Below are positions 30,402 to 43,312 of a DNA stretch of 64,000 bases, piece by piece. The stretch is taken from contig CM034241.1 in NCBI GenBank assembly GCA_019916065.1, forward strand, positions 7,833,920-7,897,919, written 5' to 3'. The stretch comes from Vitellaria paradoxa. Taxonomy: Eukaryota > Streptophyta > Magnoliopsida > Ericales > Sapotaceae. Each line of letters begins with the position of its first letter. The first letter of the stretch is position 1. The translations under genes were made by a program, and so were the position numbers. The notes beneath the pieces are model-generated. The model was not told the origin of the DNA and searched no databases. It was given only the letters and a program-made list of their open reading frames with translations.

Positions 30402-31770
30402 ATGTTTGAATATTAGTGAGGTGAGTTAAAAAAACTCACTTGAGTTACCCCCGGGGGGGGGGGATTAAATAAGGACAAAGATCATGCCACCGATGGTCTA
30501 AGCAACGCCGAGAGTTCTGGCACCCTAACGTGCATGGTTGTTCTAGACAAAGTTGGTCTAAGTCTTGTAATGAACTCGACAGGGGGGCCGTGTAAGAGGA
30601 CCTCTAGGTCAGACGATAGGTCCTACTAGTCCTTTTGTGGATAACGAGCTTTCTTCAGCCACTATCACTTCTTTAGCCATCTGTAATCACACTCCTCTCC
30701 ATGGTAAGGTAAAATTCAGCTTTTCAATTAATATACATAGGCCATGTTTGTTTACGGAATTATTTGAAAAGGCTTGGATTAATAATCTATCGTATTTTAT
30801 CAAGTTGACTTTACTCTTATATTTGTTTAGAGGTATTAAAATTCTGGACTAAACTACTTATCCCTAAATAGTAGTTAAATAATACCATAGAGGTGGTATT
30901 ATATATCTCTCACTCTCGAATTCGCTTTTCTCTAAAATTTAAAAATGCAAATTATTTTCTGTTACATTTTATGTTAAATAATATTTTTAATTCCACTTTA
31001 TATTCTACTAATCAACTACTAAAATAATAATAATAATAATAATAATTCCATTCTACATTCCACCAGCTGAAGACTAAAAACATAATTCTACATAAAAAAT
31101 TAATCTCATATTATATCTAATCCTATATATTATCTCATGATATTATTTGTCCCCATCATTCAACTCTTCCAATTAAACATAATCACAGTGTAGTGTATTG
31201 ATTAAAAAAAACTGAGGTTTTATCTCACTTATTGTTCTATTATTAAAAAATAATAATAAAATACATAATTTGTCAGTTAAAGTGGTGAGAAAAGAGAGTG
31301 AGGTAGGAGTATGTTATGTATTGAAGGAGATGGAGATTAAAGAATTTAAAATTTTCCCTTTTTCTTTTATAAAATCAATTTTTTCCCTTACAATTTGCCA
31401 TCCCCTACAGCATTAGGCCATTGTTACACCACAATTTACATATCTTGTCGACCTTTCTGGTTCAAATCGAAATTCACGTCAAATCTATTTTGAATTACTC
31501 TTCAACAATATTTAGGCTCCGTTTGGTTTATATTAAACTTCTAAAAATTTTTGAAAACTTTGAAAACTTTTGAAAACCTTTAAAGTTATTCACTTTTATT
31601 TACTGCACGAATTACAAATCTATAACTTATCTCATTTTATCTTAATTTTTATCACTCGAAACACCCCTTACGCTGAATCTCTTGTTTTAAATTAATAAAT
31701 ACAAATTAAACCTTATCTACAATAGCTATTGTAGTTGTTTCTTTTTTATTTTTTGTGGTAATTTGTCATC
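30402..31770. other. AT-rich intergenic region
   Basis: No gene is recognised. A G12-type run lies near 30452, followed by a GC-richer stretch to about 30630 that matches nothing I know. An (AAT)n repeat lies at about 31023-31047. Confidence 0.5.
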
Positions 31771-31779
31771 TTTCCTGTG

Positions 31780-31960
31780 AGTTGGGCCAAGCGAATGACA
31801 ATCCAAGATGCATTAGATTATAATACAATTGGAGGATGATCTGTTGGGTTCGCCCAGGAGAAAGCCAGCCTGATCTAACTGAAACCCTAGCTCTCTCTCT
31901 TTCTCTCTATATATATAAGAGTAGAATTATACAGACTCAACACTCGTTTTCCCCTTTCCA
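31780..31960 (+). promoter_or_regulatory. Ribosomal-protein-type promoter, candidate for the P2 gene
   Basis: A site II element (TGGGCC, 31783-31788), a telo-box (AAACCCTAG, 31882-31890), a TATA-like TATATATATAAGA (about 31908) and CT-rich leader sequence follow one another. Site II plus telo-box is the known signature of plant ribosomal-protein and translation genes. The only such gene downstream is P2 at 44103, now separated by the second Gypsy element. The link is inference: no exon joins the two. Confidence 0.45.
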
Positions 31961-32044
31961 ATTGTGTATTTGGGCAACTCTCTCCCTCATCTTGCAGCTT
32001 GACTGGTTACAAGGTACAAGCATCTTGGTACTTTCCATCTTTAA

Positions 32045-32288
32045 ATATATATATATATACATATACTATACATATATACATATACATATACAATATATAT
32101 ATATATGTATAGTATATATGTATATGTATATGTACATATTACATATACATATATACATATACATATATATATACATATATATATATATGTTATGTATATG
32201 TATATATATATATGTATATGATATGATATATATATATACATATACATATATATATACACATACATATACATATATATGTATGTATATG
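32045..32288. repeat. Complex TA/TATACA microsatellite
   Basis: About 240 bp of ATATAC, ATATG and AT units. Long open frames across it on both strands are artefacts of the repeat. Confidence 0.9.
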
Positions 32289-32789
32289 TGTTTGTTCGAC
32301 AATAAAAAATACCGTTAGAACTGCTCATTACGTCAACGGGAAAAGCGAAGCTCAAGCTTACAGAGTATGAGAAGGCAGAGTATGGCTGGAGATGGTCCCC
32401 GACTAAAAAACTTTTTGATGGTAAAGTCAAAATAGGCTTAAAAGAATTTGTTCAGTAAAGAGTAATGGAAACAGTTGACAATAGTAGTGTACTTGGATTT
32501 TGAGACTAAGTCCTTGCATTTATAGTAAGATAGTATAAATAAATTAATATAAAATAATAAATTGTAATAATTTACATCTTATATGTATATGCCAAATGTA
32601 CATGGCGGTTTACTTTTCCTTAAATGCCTTTCATTCTACCTTTAATGCTTCCACTTAGCATTAAATACGCATGGGAGGAATAAACACCAGATAGAAAGAA
32701 TACAAACCTTGAGTAATGTCTAAATATCACATCTGTCCGTCACTTGTAAAGAGATGAACTAATTGAGTTAACTATAAGGTAATAATTCA
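32289..32789 (-). repeat. Extra partial copy of the element 2 LTR
   Basis: It repeats the left part of the next LTR (32894-33395), from TGTTTGTTCGACAATA to GGTAATAATTC. The two copies differ almost only by single-base insertions and deletions. Each is preceded by a TA microsatellite, so the duplicated unit is microsatellite plus LTR end. It may be an assembly duplication. Confidence 0.8.
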
Positions 32790-32893
32790 TATACATATAT
32801 ATATACATATACATATATATATATATACATAGATCCACCATATAATATTATATATATATACATATAATATATATATTAGATGTATGTATATGT
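32790..32893. repeat. TA-rich microsatellite between LTR copies
   Basis: ATATACATATAT-type units, matching the microsatellite left of the first LTR copy. Confidence 0.85.
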
Positions 32894-33627
32894 TGTTGGT
32901 TCGACAATACAAAATTACCGTTGAACTGCTCATTACGGTCAACTGGAAAAGCGAAGCCAAGCTTACAGAGTATGAGAAGCAGAGGTTATGGCTGGAGATG
33001 GTCCCCGACTAAAAAACTTTTTGATGGTAAAGTCAAAATAGGCTTAAAGAATTGTTCAGTAAAGAGTAATGGAAACAGTTGACAATAGTGAGTGTACTTG
33101 GATTTTGAGACTAGTCCTTTGCATTTATAGTAAGATAGTATAAATAAATTAATATATAAATAATTAAATTGTAATAATTTTACATCTTATATGTATAGCC
33201 AAAGTAAATGGCGGTTTACTTTTCCTTAAATGCCTTTCATTCTACCTTTAATGCTTCCAACTTAGCATTAAATACCAATGGGAGGAATAAACACCAGATA
33301 GAAAGAATACACCTTGAGTAGATGTCTAAATATCACATCTGTCCGTCACTTGTAAAGAGATGAACTAATTGAGTTAACTATAAGGTAATAAATTCAATTC
33401 ATTTATTACCATTTCGCATTGATGGTTGGAATTATACTAACATAACTTTGTTAGGTAGTGGACTCAGTTGCAGTGATTTATTGATTATTAAACCAACGCT
33501 GAGCACATTCCTATTGTGCTCAGGGTACTGCCACGTATCCCATTCCATTGTGCTCAGGGTACTGCCACGTATCCCATTCCATTATGCTCAGGAAGATGCA
33601 CGTGTCCCTTGTTGTTTTGTACCAATG
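32894..33627 (-). repeat. 3' LTR of Gypsy element 2
   Basis: It aligns along its length with 43313-44040. The plus-strand right end reads ACCAATG where the other LTR has ACCAACA, a decayed terminus. It contains a local duplication of the phrase ATTGTGCTCAGGGTACTGCC near 33512 and 33547. Confidence 0.88.
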
Positions 33628-33630
33628 TTA

Positions 33631-33643
33631 TGCCCCCACTCTG
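33631..33643 (-). promoter_or_regulatory. Polypurine tract of Gypsy element 2
   Basis: The minus strand reads AGAGTGGGGGCA directly before the 3' LTR, as expected for the plus-strand primer. Confidence 0.65.
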
Positions 33644-34051
33644 GTCAGGGAAAGCTATTTACTTGAGCAGAGTAAAAAAAGATTTGTAAAATTGTAACTC
33701 CCACCTGTAAAAAAAGCCTTTCATGTTATTTCATAATTACCTTACTTTTGACATACTTTACTGTGATTGGTTGTATGAACTACTGCCCTATTTATGACAC
33801 GTCATGTATCTCTTTTATCTTTTTAGCGCGTTACGTCGCCTACACAAAACCCTAAAATTGTTGCCCCCTTTTTTCATAAATGTTAATTTGAAAATGGAAG
33901 TAGTGATAAATGCCATTTTTGTCGCCAGTTTGACTTTTTAGCTTCTTTGCTTCAAATACATATACATATAGATACATATCATCTGCTATATTCGTCTCTT
34001 TCTGAAGTTTAGTCTTTCCTCAAATCTCTTTTGCAACTCTTCTTCTCCATT
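33644..34051 (+). promoter_or_regulatory. Probable promoter and leader of the element 2 antisense gene
   Basis: It has no frame. An ACACAAAACCCTAAAATTG telo-box-like stretch lies near 33840, and a CT-rich leader ends just before the ATG at 34052. A promoter role is inferred from position and base composition. Confidence 0.35.
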
Positions 34052-36741
34052 GATGAACCAGCATCCCTACTTAGAGTTTCCTTTGGTAAGCATTAAGAAT
34101 TCCTGTAGTTCTTTTTCTTTTATTTGAAAACATGGGTAGGCTGGTAGACGAACATAGCTCTGAGGAAAAAAATTAAGTCCTTTAAATAAAACCCCAAATG
34201 TAGGTATTAGGCTTTCCATGAAAGGGATCGTGAACCTGGGGAATTCCCCATAGTAGCCATCACTAAAGGAGGCCTTAGATTCCCCTTGAACTGTTTCCTT
34301 CGCCTAGTTATGCATAGACTTAACCTTTCCCCTAGGTGTGTCATTCCATAACTTTTATAGGATAATAAACGGGTGAAGGAACTTTAACCAACGGTATGGG
34401 TTTCATATCTCGGATTGGAATTTGCTCTGCTACTATAATGTTCAAAAGGTTAAGAAGAATGAGGATAAATGGTACCTGAAGTCTGGACCCAGAGAAAGCT
34501 TTAACGCACATACTTCCAGACAACATAAAGGTTTCGAAGAAGGACACTTGTGTTGTAAGTGGACACTGGAAGAATGACCTAGATGAAGATCCCTTCCCTG
34601 CGGTTCCTTTAATGTCCTTAGGTCCAGGTTGGCAAGACTTAGATTCCTATTTATCTATTAATATTGTACTATCTTTTTGAGATAATTTAAACTAAATGTC
34701 ACTTTGTCTTTTTTATCAGCCGAGAAAACAAAAAGGCCTAGGCTAAGGGAAATTGTGCTGACAAAGCACATCTAGAGGAAGTTTGGAAATTCCTCAGTGG
34801 TTCAGAACTATACCACCTTCACTAGAGCTACCCTAGTCCTATTCAACTTTGTTCCAAGTTATAGGTCTTTCATTTTTCCTCCGTAAGGTTTTGCCATCGA
34901 AGCACAGAGAGTAATAGGCTTTAGAAGTGGTTCACTTCCATTCTTGAGGAAAAACAAGCCTTTTACGCTTTGAAGCACAGAGAGTAGGTGCCTCTACCTT
35001 CGTTTGCCATCTCTCTTGTAGTTTCGGTTCAACCAACTCAACCAATCCACCTAGCTCATCTAGCTGAGCAAACATCTGCAAGTGTGAACCCACACACTCG
35101 AAGGCTACTTGAAGAGAAAAAGAAGAAGAAGGGTTCTACTTCACTCCATCAGAGAAACAGAGGATATAGCCCCTAAACCAAGTCTGAAGAAGGAAGCTAA
35201 GCTGAGGGCCAAAAAGAAGAAGGCTGAAATGGCCAAGAAAGAAAAATTGAAGAGGAAAAAGCTCAGTAAGAAGAGCAAATAAAAAACGGAGAAGAATTAG
35301 AGGTGTTCATTCTTGATCCCTTTGACGATTTTGCTGAACGACCCCGACCTGTGGAGGACACGCCTGAATGACAAAGAGCAGAAGATCGATCCTTCTACCG
35401 AGTTGGTAGTATTTAAGGCCCCCTTCCTCTCCAAAGTCTCACTTCGTTCTTCTATCCAAATTGAACCCCATCAACCATCGTCCTCAGGCACCATCCTATA
35501 CAGTACCCTCTAACTATTGCACATTTTTCTTGGCACCCTCAGACTCTACTTACCGAGGCACCCATTCGAGATGCCCCTATCCTTTCATCTCCAACATTAT
35601 TATCCAAGCCTGAATCTCGGAATGGTCATGCCTCTACCATTTGAGATTAGCCCTTATATATTTTACCAGTACGCGAAGGCAATGTATTCCCCTTATGGCC
35701 AACAAAAATTGAAGAGGTTGCCCCTACTGAATTCTCTAATACATTAATAAAGCACACTATCACAGTAAGCATACTTTTTATTCTTTTTTTTTTTTTTTTT
35801 TTGCTTTTGCATTTGTTTTAAATTCATCTTTTACTTCGTGCAAAACTCTTTGTACCGTTTAGAAGCTGCCTCACGTCTCCAAGATATGTATAAGAAGATT
35901 GATGACAATAAGATTGAGGTCAGCAGATTCAAGGGCAGATTTCACATTGCTCTGGCAAGTAAAGTAGAAATGAAGAAGCAAGCTGATGCTGCTTAATCAG
36001 AAAAAGACATTGCCAAGCAGAAAGCGAAGTCCAGTGAGTCAAGAGTTGGAGTATTGGAGAAACTCCTTATCGACAAAGATGAAGAGCTGATTGAAAATTT
36101 TCCTCATGTGGCTACAAAGGATGCCTAGCTCTCAGCAATGAGAGCCGAGTAGGAAAAATTAGTAGAGGAGATCTCCATATATTTAGAACTTTCCAAATTG
36201 AAGACTGAAAGGGAGAAACTTAAGGTTGAGTTGAAGGGTAAGTCTGATGCTTTGCAAAAGAAAGACGAGGCTATCAACGACTTGGAAGAGGCTTATGCTT
36301 GCGAGATCAAAAGTTTAACGGAGAGTCACTCTAGGGAAATGGAGGTCCTTCAATCTTACTACGTGCAGCAGATAACTGATGCCATGAATGAGTAGTTCTT
36401 AGAAGGTTGGAAGGCTGTTATGAAAAGATTAATGATCGATCCCACCTCTAGCACATACAGAGACGTTCTATGACCATACCCTGATGAAGCGATACCTCCA
36501 TTTAGCTTCGATAGGCCCCCTCAGACTCCAACTGTTGAAACATTTGGTAGGGATGAAATGGAGATAAGGATGAGGATGAAGTAGACAATGTAGCTGCCCA
36601 GTTATTGCCTATTCAAAGAACAGATGAAGAAATTAAGGATGCCGTAGCCTTGATTACCAGTGAAATACTCGAGAGAGTTGCCGAGGATCTTATTAACATG
36701 ATTGCTGAAGAAGTAATGAAGGAAGACATCAAGGATGATTA
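34052..36741 (+). pseudogene. Antisense gene of Gypsy element 2 (Transposase_28-like, coiled-coil)
   Basis: The ATG at 34052 gives a short first exon, MNQHPYLEFPL, before GTAAGC. After an intron-like gap the frame resumes around 34200 with REPGEFPIVAITKGGLRFPL and, after shifts, ISDWNLLCYYNVQKVKKNED near 34415. The arrangement resembles the retroelement antisense domain called Transposase_28. A further intron with good sites spans 35765-35862 (GTAAGC to GTTTAG). The 3' exon encodes a long Lys/Glu-rich coiled coil (about 35863-36400) and an acidic end. Several stops fit C-to-T changes. It is read opposite to gag-pol, as in the other two elements. Its function is unknown. Confidence 0.6.
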
Positions 36742-37389
36742 GAATTGTTATTTTTATATTGTAACCTGATGTACTTCAGTTTTGAAACATTATTGTAATC
36801 TAACTTTTTGAAATGATGAATACTTTTGGCATTTTTGATTGATATTGTTGTATTGTCTCATTGCATTTTTTTTTTTTTTGGTAAAAATGCTCCTTAGCCA
36901 ATCTACTTATCTTTAAGTTTGTAAAATCAATATATCAATCCTATTAATAAAAGAGGAACAGCTGAAACACTAAACAATTAATAATGCTTTTTAAGTCAAT
37001 GCTGAGCACAATCTTATTTGTAATGTGTTGTACCAGAACTTAATAAATGATAAGTATGAAACATGTATGCAATGTTCACACATATGAGATTATATGCAAT
37101 TTAATCAAGTAAATGAGCTTAAATCATCTCAAGTTGAATTGATGTAATTTTTACCATTCTGCTAACCACGTTTTATGTGGTCAAGAGTCTTCTTACATAA
37201 ATGAACTTAAAGTATTATTGCATCTATGCTATGTTGCCTTATGTAATGTGGTTTGGACATGATTTTTCCTTTTACCTAACAGTCTTAGGTGGTAAATAGT
37301 GTCTAAATGAGAGAGCTTAATCTGTATTTGGATCGAATCCAAATATCTAAATTATACACTGGAAGAAAACCAGTGAGCCCATTCTCCTT
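36742..37389. other. Spacer between the antisense gene and minisatellite, element 2
   Basis: AT-rich, no frame. It carries likely 3' ends of the antisense transcript (AATAAAAG near 36944). Confidence 0.35.
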
Positions 37390-37592
37390 CTAATCAACCT
37401 CTGGGATCATCCATTGGGACTTGCTTTTTTGAGTCAACCATTGGGATGAACCAATAGAACTAGTTTTATTCGAGTCACCACTAGGATAAACTAGTGGGAC
37501 TAGCATTTTTTATGAGTCAACCACTAGGATGAACTAATGGGACTATTTGTTTTTTTGAGTCAACCATTGAGATGAACCAATGGGACTATTCC
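37390..37592. repeat. Minisatellite, about 42-bp unit
   Basis: GAGTCAACCA recurs at about 37431, 37472, 37514 and 37557, with a diverged copy near 37392; periods are 39-43 bp. Each unit contains ATGAACCAATGGGACTA. It occupies the same slot between pol and antisense gene as the other minisatellites. Confidence 0.85.
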
Positions 37593-37714
37593 TTTTCGAT
37601 TGTCACATCTAGTAGCTCTAGATGGACGTTCCTTAAATTTTGTGTATGCCTCTGAAGCTAGAAGGAAGCCTATTGTCATTCTTGCTTTATGAATAAACAA
37701 AATAAATTAAGTTT

Positions 37715-38950
37715 TTACACATAGCATAACTTTAAATGTACTTGTCGTTCCAAGGTCCTCTTCATAGGTTACCTTCCATATCGGCTAGACGATATGCTCC
37801 ATTACCAAGCACTTCAGTTACTTGGAATAGACCCTCCCAATTGGCACCGAGCTTACTTTTCGTTGGGTCTCTTCTTACCTCTATTAACTTCTTGAAGGAC
37901 AAAATCTCTAGCTTTGAACTCTTGTGCCTTTACCATCCTGTTGACTTCTTCTTCATTTCTTGTTGATAGGATGCCAGCCTTGATTGTAGCTATTTTCTTT
38001 TCTTCTCAAGCAAATCTAAGTTGACACACATTACTTTTATCATTTTTCCCTAATCAAAGGCTGCTAGTGCGAATGGGTGGCATGCCAACCTCCAATGAGA
38101 TAAATTACTTCCATCCTATAAATAAGAGAGAATGGAGTCTTGTTAGTAGATCTCCTCAGGGTGGTTTGTAAGGTCCACAACACTATTGGAAACTCCTCAA
38201 CCTATCTACCCTTAGTTATCTCCAGATTCTTCTTGATGCTATTCAGAATAACCTTATTGGAAGCCTCAGCCTATCCTTTGCTTTGTGGGTAGGAAAACGA
38301 CGAGTAAACGTTCTTGATGCTATACCTAGAACAGTATTCCCTAAATGGAAATCCATCAAACTATGTTCTATTATCAGAAATAAGTGTCTTAGGGATGTCA
38401 TACCTTGTAGTGATTGTTCTTTTATTACAAAAAAATGGTATTGTGCATCTTGAGATGTGCCAGAGACTCTGCCATCCACCCACGTGGTGAAATAATTTGT
38501 ACTGACTGCCCAACCAGCTTCGCTATTTCCAGTAGTAGTAGATAGTGGCCCCACTATAGTCAGACCACCATGTGAGGCAAATAATCCAACGAACTTGTGA
38601 AAGAAATTGAGCCCTCGAGATGTTAATGAGAAATTGAAGCAAAACTATTTAAACATTGCTTGCATTTATGAACATAGCCTTAGGCATCATTTCACTAATT
38701 CTTGGCCACTATTAGCCTTGGGTAATTACCCTAACGGCCAATGATCTACTCCAATATGTGGCCCCACAAAACTTTTTTATGTATTTCATAAAGAAAATTT
38801 TGTACTTTGTCAGGGTGAACACAAAGAAGATAGGGGCTTGTAAAAGACTTTCTGTATAACTTATGGTCAGGAGACAGCCAAAACCTTGTAGCTTTAACCT
38901 TCAGCTTTCTTACTTGCATTCATCCTTGGAGAGACACCCATCCTTCAAAT
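37715..38950 (-). pseudogene. Integrase of Gypsy element 2
   Basis: On the minus strand the core reads ISDNRTQFDG (second catalytic Asp) near 38370, and KG-stop-AEASNKVIL near 38270. The catalytic Glu is still present, but the codon two before it is a stop, as from CAA to TAA. The C-terminal domain gives KARDFVLQEV near 37910, then KLGANWEGLFQVTEVLGNG, and YRLADMEGNL near 37785. The pol frame ends at 37715. Several frameshifts are present. Confidence 0.82.
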
Positions 38951-38989
38951 AAGAAACATTAGATCCATCCAAGAAGGTCTCAAATCAAT

Positions 38990-39440
38990 ACAATCCATCA
39001 CCTCTCCTTTTGCAAACTTGCCTCCTTAACACCTCAAAGAAAATAGTGTCAGTTAGTCTAGTCCTCGAGGTTGTAGCTAATGTTACCAGAACATCAACAT
39101 GAGCATTGTGACCCTTTCCGATTAACTCAATTCCAATGACATTGAAGCCCTCTATTTTCTTTTTTGATGGATCCAAATACTCTGCCATCCGTTATTTCTT
39201 GCTGCATAATCTCTCTTCAACTGGTTTGTCACCAACTGAGAATCGATCTTGATCAATACATTCCGAGCAAACAAGCGCCAAACAATATCAAGTCCAGCCA
39301 AGAGAGCCTTATACTCAGCCTCATTATTAGTTGCTTCGAAACCTAACTTGATAGCATATTATGGTCATCCCCTCAGGAGTTGTCAAAACTACACCAACCC
39401 CAGCACCCCTCATCGACGAGGACCGATCCACTTCAATTTG
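38990..39440 (-). pseudogene. Second RNase H of Gypsy element 2
   Basis: The minus strand gives KLGFEATNNEAEYKALLAGL near 39340 and VLIKIDSQLVTNQLKRDYAA near 39250, the typical added RNase H of Tat elements with its NNEAE and IDSQL blocks intact. Frameshifts follow. Confidence 0.8.
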
Positions 39441-39499
39441 CTATGAAGGCGGAACTACTTTAGCTTCTAAGTTTATCTCTAATTGCCACACCTCATGTA

Positions 39500-40900
39500 T
39501 CTGCTCGGGGGACTAAGGGAGTGAATTTTGTTACAAATTTGCTAAGACTTGTGCCTTTATTGCTGTCCTCGGCACAAATCTTATCTTATAAACTCCAAGG
39601 GCTACTGCTTACTTCGCCATCCTTCCTAGTGATGTCTACTTTTTCAAAGTTGGCCAATTGATTGATCTGTGACCACCTGAATGGTATGGGCTTGAAATAG
39701 TAGCTAACTTTCTCGATGCTACCACCAATGCCAATATGAACTTTTCCAGGGGAAGATATTTCATCTCTACCCCCTGTAGAGTCTTGCTTGTATAAGAGAT
39801 AGAATTCTACCTTTATCTTGCTTCTTTAACAAAAATAGCACTTACTGCTCTGATCTGACACCGCTAAATAAAGTTGCAGGAAGTTCCTACTAGGGAATTA
39901 ACCAAATGGGAGTACTTGTTAGGTATTCATTTAGCTTCTCCAGTGCTCGATCAAGTTTCTCGTCTCAAATGATTTGTTTGCCTCTTTAGTAACTTAAAGA
40001 ATGGTTGGCACTTATTTGATGCTCGGCTAACAAATCTGTTAATTGCCACAACCATCCCCGTAAGTTTTTAAACTTCTTTCTTCGTACGAGATGGAGCTAC
40101 TACCTAAATAGCTCGAATCTGGTCGAGATTAGCTTCGATGACCAGGTGGCCTAGAAAACTTTCCTGAACTGACGCCAAAGGCATCCTTGGTAGCATTGAG
40201 CTTCAACCCATATTCATCACGAGTGGAGAACACATGCTGTAAACGGTTGAATGTGGGTCTTAGGCTCTTTACTTTTGACCATCATATCATCAACGTAGAA
40301 CTCCATTGTCTTCGTCGAGGTCCTCCTTGAACATCTTATCACCAATCATTGGTAAGTGGCTTTAGCATTCTTTAGCCTACAGGGCATGACTTTATGGTAG
40401 TATATCCCTCTCGGGGTAATGAACGAAATTTTCTCCTCATTTGGCTGGTGCATTGGGATCTGATAATACTCTCTGTATGCATCTAGAAAGGACATCCTTG
40501 AGCTTTTAGCTATTAAATCTACTAGTTAATCAATCTTTGGCAATAGGAAAGGATCCCTAGGACATGCTTTGTTCAAGTCTGTGTAATCAACACAGACCTT
40601 CCATTTTCCATTTTTCTTGTCAACCACTCAGGGCATGAAACTTCTCTGATAGCTTCAGCATCAAGCAGTCTGCTGGCCTCACAATGACAACCTTAGCATG
40701 CTGCAGAGCAAATTTTCTTAACTTTTGAATTACAGGTTTTGCTTCTGGATCATTTAACTTGTGGCTCATAACTTCAGAAGAAATACCTGTCATCTTTTGA
40801 GGTGTCCAAGTAATTATACCAATATTCTTTGGTAGCATCTCTGTCAGTTCTAGTTTCGTCTTGGCTTTCAAATTTGACCCAATTAGAATGAACTGTCATC
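39500..40900 (-). pseudogene. Reverse transcriptase and first RNase H of Gypsy element 2
   Basis: From right to left: a connector (40871-40620), GKWKVCVDYTDLNKACPRD near 40600, YYHKVMPCRLKNAKATYQ near 40380, the catalytic EFYVDDMMVKS near 40295, then RNase H with ISYTSKTLQGVEMKYLPLEK near 39790 and VPRTAIKAQVLANL near 39560. The YVDD box is intact. Stops and shifts are frequent. Confidence 0.88.
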
Positions 40901-40949
40901 CTCGGTTGGACCAATTGGACTTTCTTTAGACTTTCAATAGCTTTCTTAT

Positions 40950-41440
40950 CTAGATCACCTCCAACGTCATCGATTTTAGGGATATTTTTAGGTATCTCTA
41001 TAAATTGTACTACTCAAGCAGGGGCTTGGACTTTAACGTAGTAGAAAAATACTTCCTTAATGCATCTTGATCCCCTCGAATCTCTACCACCTCATCACCA
41101 TATGGGAACTTGAGAACTTGGTGGTAAGTAGAGGAGACCGCTTTTAGCATTTGAATCTAAGATCTTCCTATTATTGCATTGATAGGAAGATGGTGCATTT
41201 ACCATTATAAACTCCACTTTATACTTAACTAGACTGGCCTGAACAGGTATGATTACTCTATCCAGTAGCCAGACTAGAACAGAGTTGAAACCAATAAGTG
41301 GAGACTCAATTGGCTCCAAGTCCTCTCTTGTAAGCCTTAGTTTTTGAATAGACTGAGGAACATGACTTCTGTGGAAACTCTCAGTATCAACCAGGATCCT
41401 ATTCATGTCTTGTTTCAAAACATCTTCAAAGTAATCACTA
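40950..41440 (-). pseudogene. Protease of Gypsy element 2, active site altered
   Basis: RILVDTESF near 41395 is the retropepsin site, with the Gly of DTG changed to Glu (one G-to-A change). IESPLIGFNSVLVWLLDRV and VEFIMVNAPSSY follow, then a frameshift. The Asp remains, but loss of the Gly should abolish activity. Confidence 0.7.
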
Positions 41441-41799
41441 GCGCATCGTTGTGTGGCTAGTCGTACCCATTGCTATCATCCTCAGAAAATGATATTCCCA
41501 GAGCTAACCTCTCTTCCTGGACATTTGCTTAGGGACCTTACCCTAAACACCTCACTCGCTCTTTCCAACATGCTACCTCCTCTTACTCGAAGAACATATG
41601 ACATGATCTAGGACCGATGCTCCCATGTGAATAACATAATTACAACTGGTCTCTACACAGTTCTTCTTCGGACCAAGCCCTTGGTGGGGGTTGTACTTTT
41701 TCCACACCATCTTCTTCTTCTTCCTTGGGCTCATCCATTCTTCTTCTCTGATCTATCCTCTGATCTCCCTAGTGGAGCTCAGGGTTGATCATCTACCAC

Positions 41800-43232
41800 T
41801 TTCATTTTAACCTCATCAATATACTCCTTCAGATGACCCTATTTCACCAGATCTTCCAAGAGATATCGTAAGGAATGATATGCTTTTGTACGGTGCCTCC
41901 TATCTTGATGGTATGAATAGTAATCTCTATGGTTCTTTTACCTAGAAAGTCAGATAATTTCTCGCCACCTAAATATAGCTTGTCTTTGATTAAAGAGAGT
42001 ATTTTGAAGATTGGTTTCTTGAACACCGGTGTTGATAGTTTCAAAGACAAACTTCTTGTCATCAATAAACTCTTTCTTTCGTTCTTTTGGTTTTTCTCCC
42101 TTCAATCCATATGGCTTTATCTCCTCTTAGTCAACTGACTTTGTCTCATCGCCTATCTTAGCATACTTTTCTATTCGGCACGTGAGGTCGGACATATTCA
42201 CCGCTAGTTTCTTGTTAAGGAAAGCCAAATGCTGTCTCTTTTCTGTAGTCCAAGTTTGAAGGAGGTCACAGCCAGTTGCTTTAAAGTAACCTTCCACCTT
42301 ATTGTACAACTCCATGTACCTTCGAGAATAATCTCTAAGGCTTTCATTGTTCCTCTTCTTCATGGTGAAAAGCACAGTCAACAGTTTTTGATTGTTTAGC
42401 ATTAGCCAAAAACTTGGTAACGAACTCCTCAACAAGTTGTTTCCAGCTAGTTTCCATCGTACGTTGTAAAATGGAGAGTCACTAATTTTTTTTGGAGCTC
42501 AACTCATTATATCACTAGTGAACGAGGAGGCTAAAATCATTTCCGACGCTTTCCATACCAACATCTAAGTAGACTGCTCTAAACTTTCCACTCCAAGTAC
42601 TACGTTTTTGCTACTTTTTGGATTTGCCAAACTTCTTCATTTTGTGAGTGTTGCTTCATCTCTGGATGAGCTTTCTTCTTCATCTTGCTACTTTCACTAG
42701 CTCAAGTGCTTTCTTCTAGGAACATCTTCTTTCAGCTGGGACTTTGAAGTCCTTTGTCTTTGTTATTGCATGGGTTCCTGGCGTTGAACAGAGGCTGAAT
42801 GTGTACCTACAAGCTTAACACCAGAAGTCACCATTAGACTAGCATCTTTTCACCTAGAACCCTGATTCCCTTCACCGCGTACACCCTTTTTCTTTACTTG
42901 TTTGTTCTTCCTTAGATCATCGTACAATGCATCCATAATTTTCGTCCGTGTTGAATCAGACTGCTCATAGTCAGAATGACCTGGCTTGTCGGTTTTCCCT
43001 TCTCTCACTGACTTCTGTAAGATCTCCTCCAACTCAACTTGTGTTTTACAATAACCAAGTCTTGAAAATCTTGTCTCCTTCTAATTGCTCTAGGATCGAT
43101 GACCTTGCGTTGCCTTCTCACCATTTGTCCTAGAGTAGTGATGGCAAGTGCATTTCTCTTCTGTCTTAGGAGTTCTGTTTCAGCTACTTCTCGTAGAGAT
43201 TGTGGAGGCATCATATCACCATCAGAAGCCAT
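41800..43232 (-). pseudogene. gag of Gypsy element 2
   Basis: The ATG at 43232 starts MASDGDMMPPQSLREVAE, 60 bases inside the primer-binding site. A Lys/Arg-rich stretch follows. The gag core near 42420-42130 includes NNESLRDYSRRYMELYNKVE and GYFKATGCDL. Broken into several frames. Confidence 0.78.
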
Positions 43233-43292
43233 AATTGATAAAATTTAAAGGAGCAAAAAATTATGAAGAATATAGGTATGTGAGGAAAAATG

Positions 43293-43310
43293 AGCCCACG
43301 GTGGGCGCCA
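43293..43310 (-). promoter_or_regulatory. Primer-binding site of Gypsy element 2
   Basis: The minus strand reads TGGCGCCCACCGTGGGCT two bases after the LTR end. This fixes the element's orientation. The motif is common in plant Tat-type elements. Confidence 0.8.
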
Positions 43311-43312
43311 AA

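Noticed and set aside
31836..32430. Long open frames on both strands across 32.0-32.3 kb
   Set aside because: They are made almost wholly of Tyr, Ile, Met and Cys codons from the TA-type microsatellite and match no protein.
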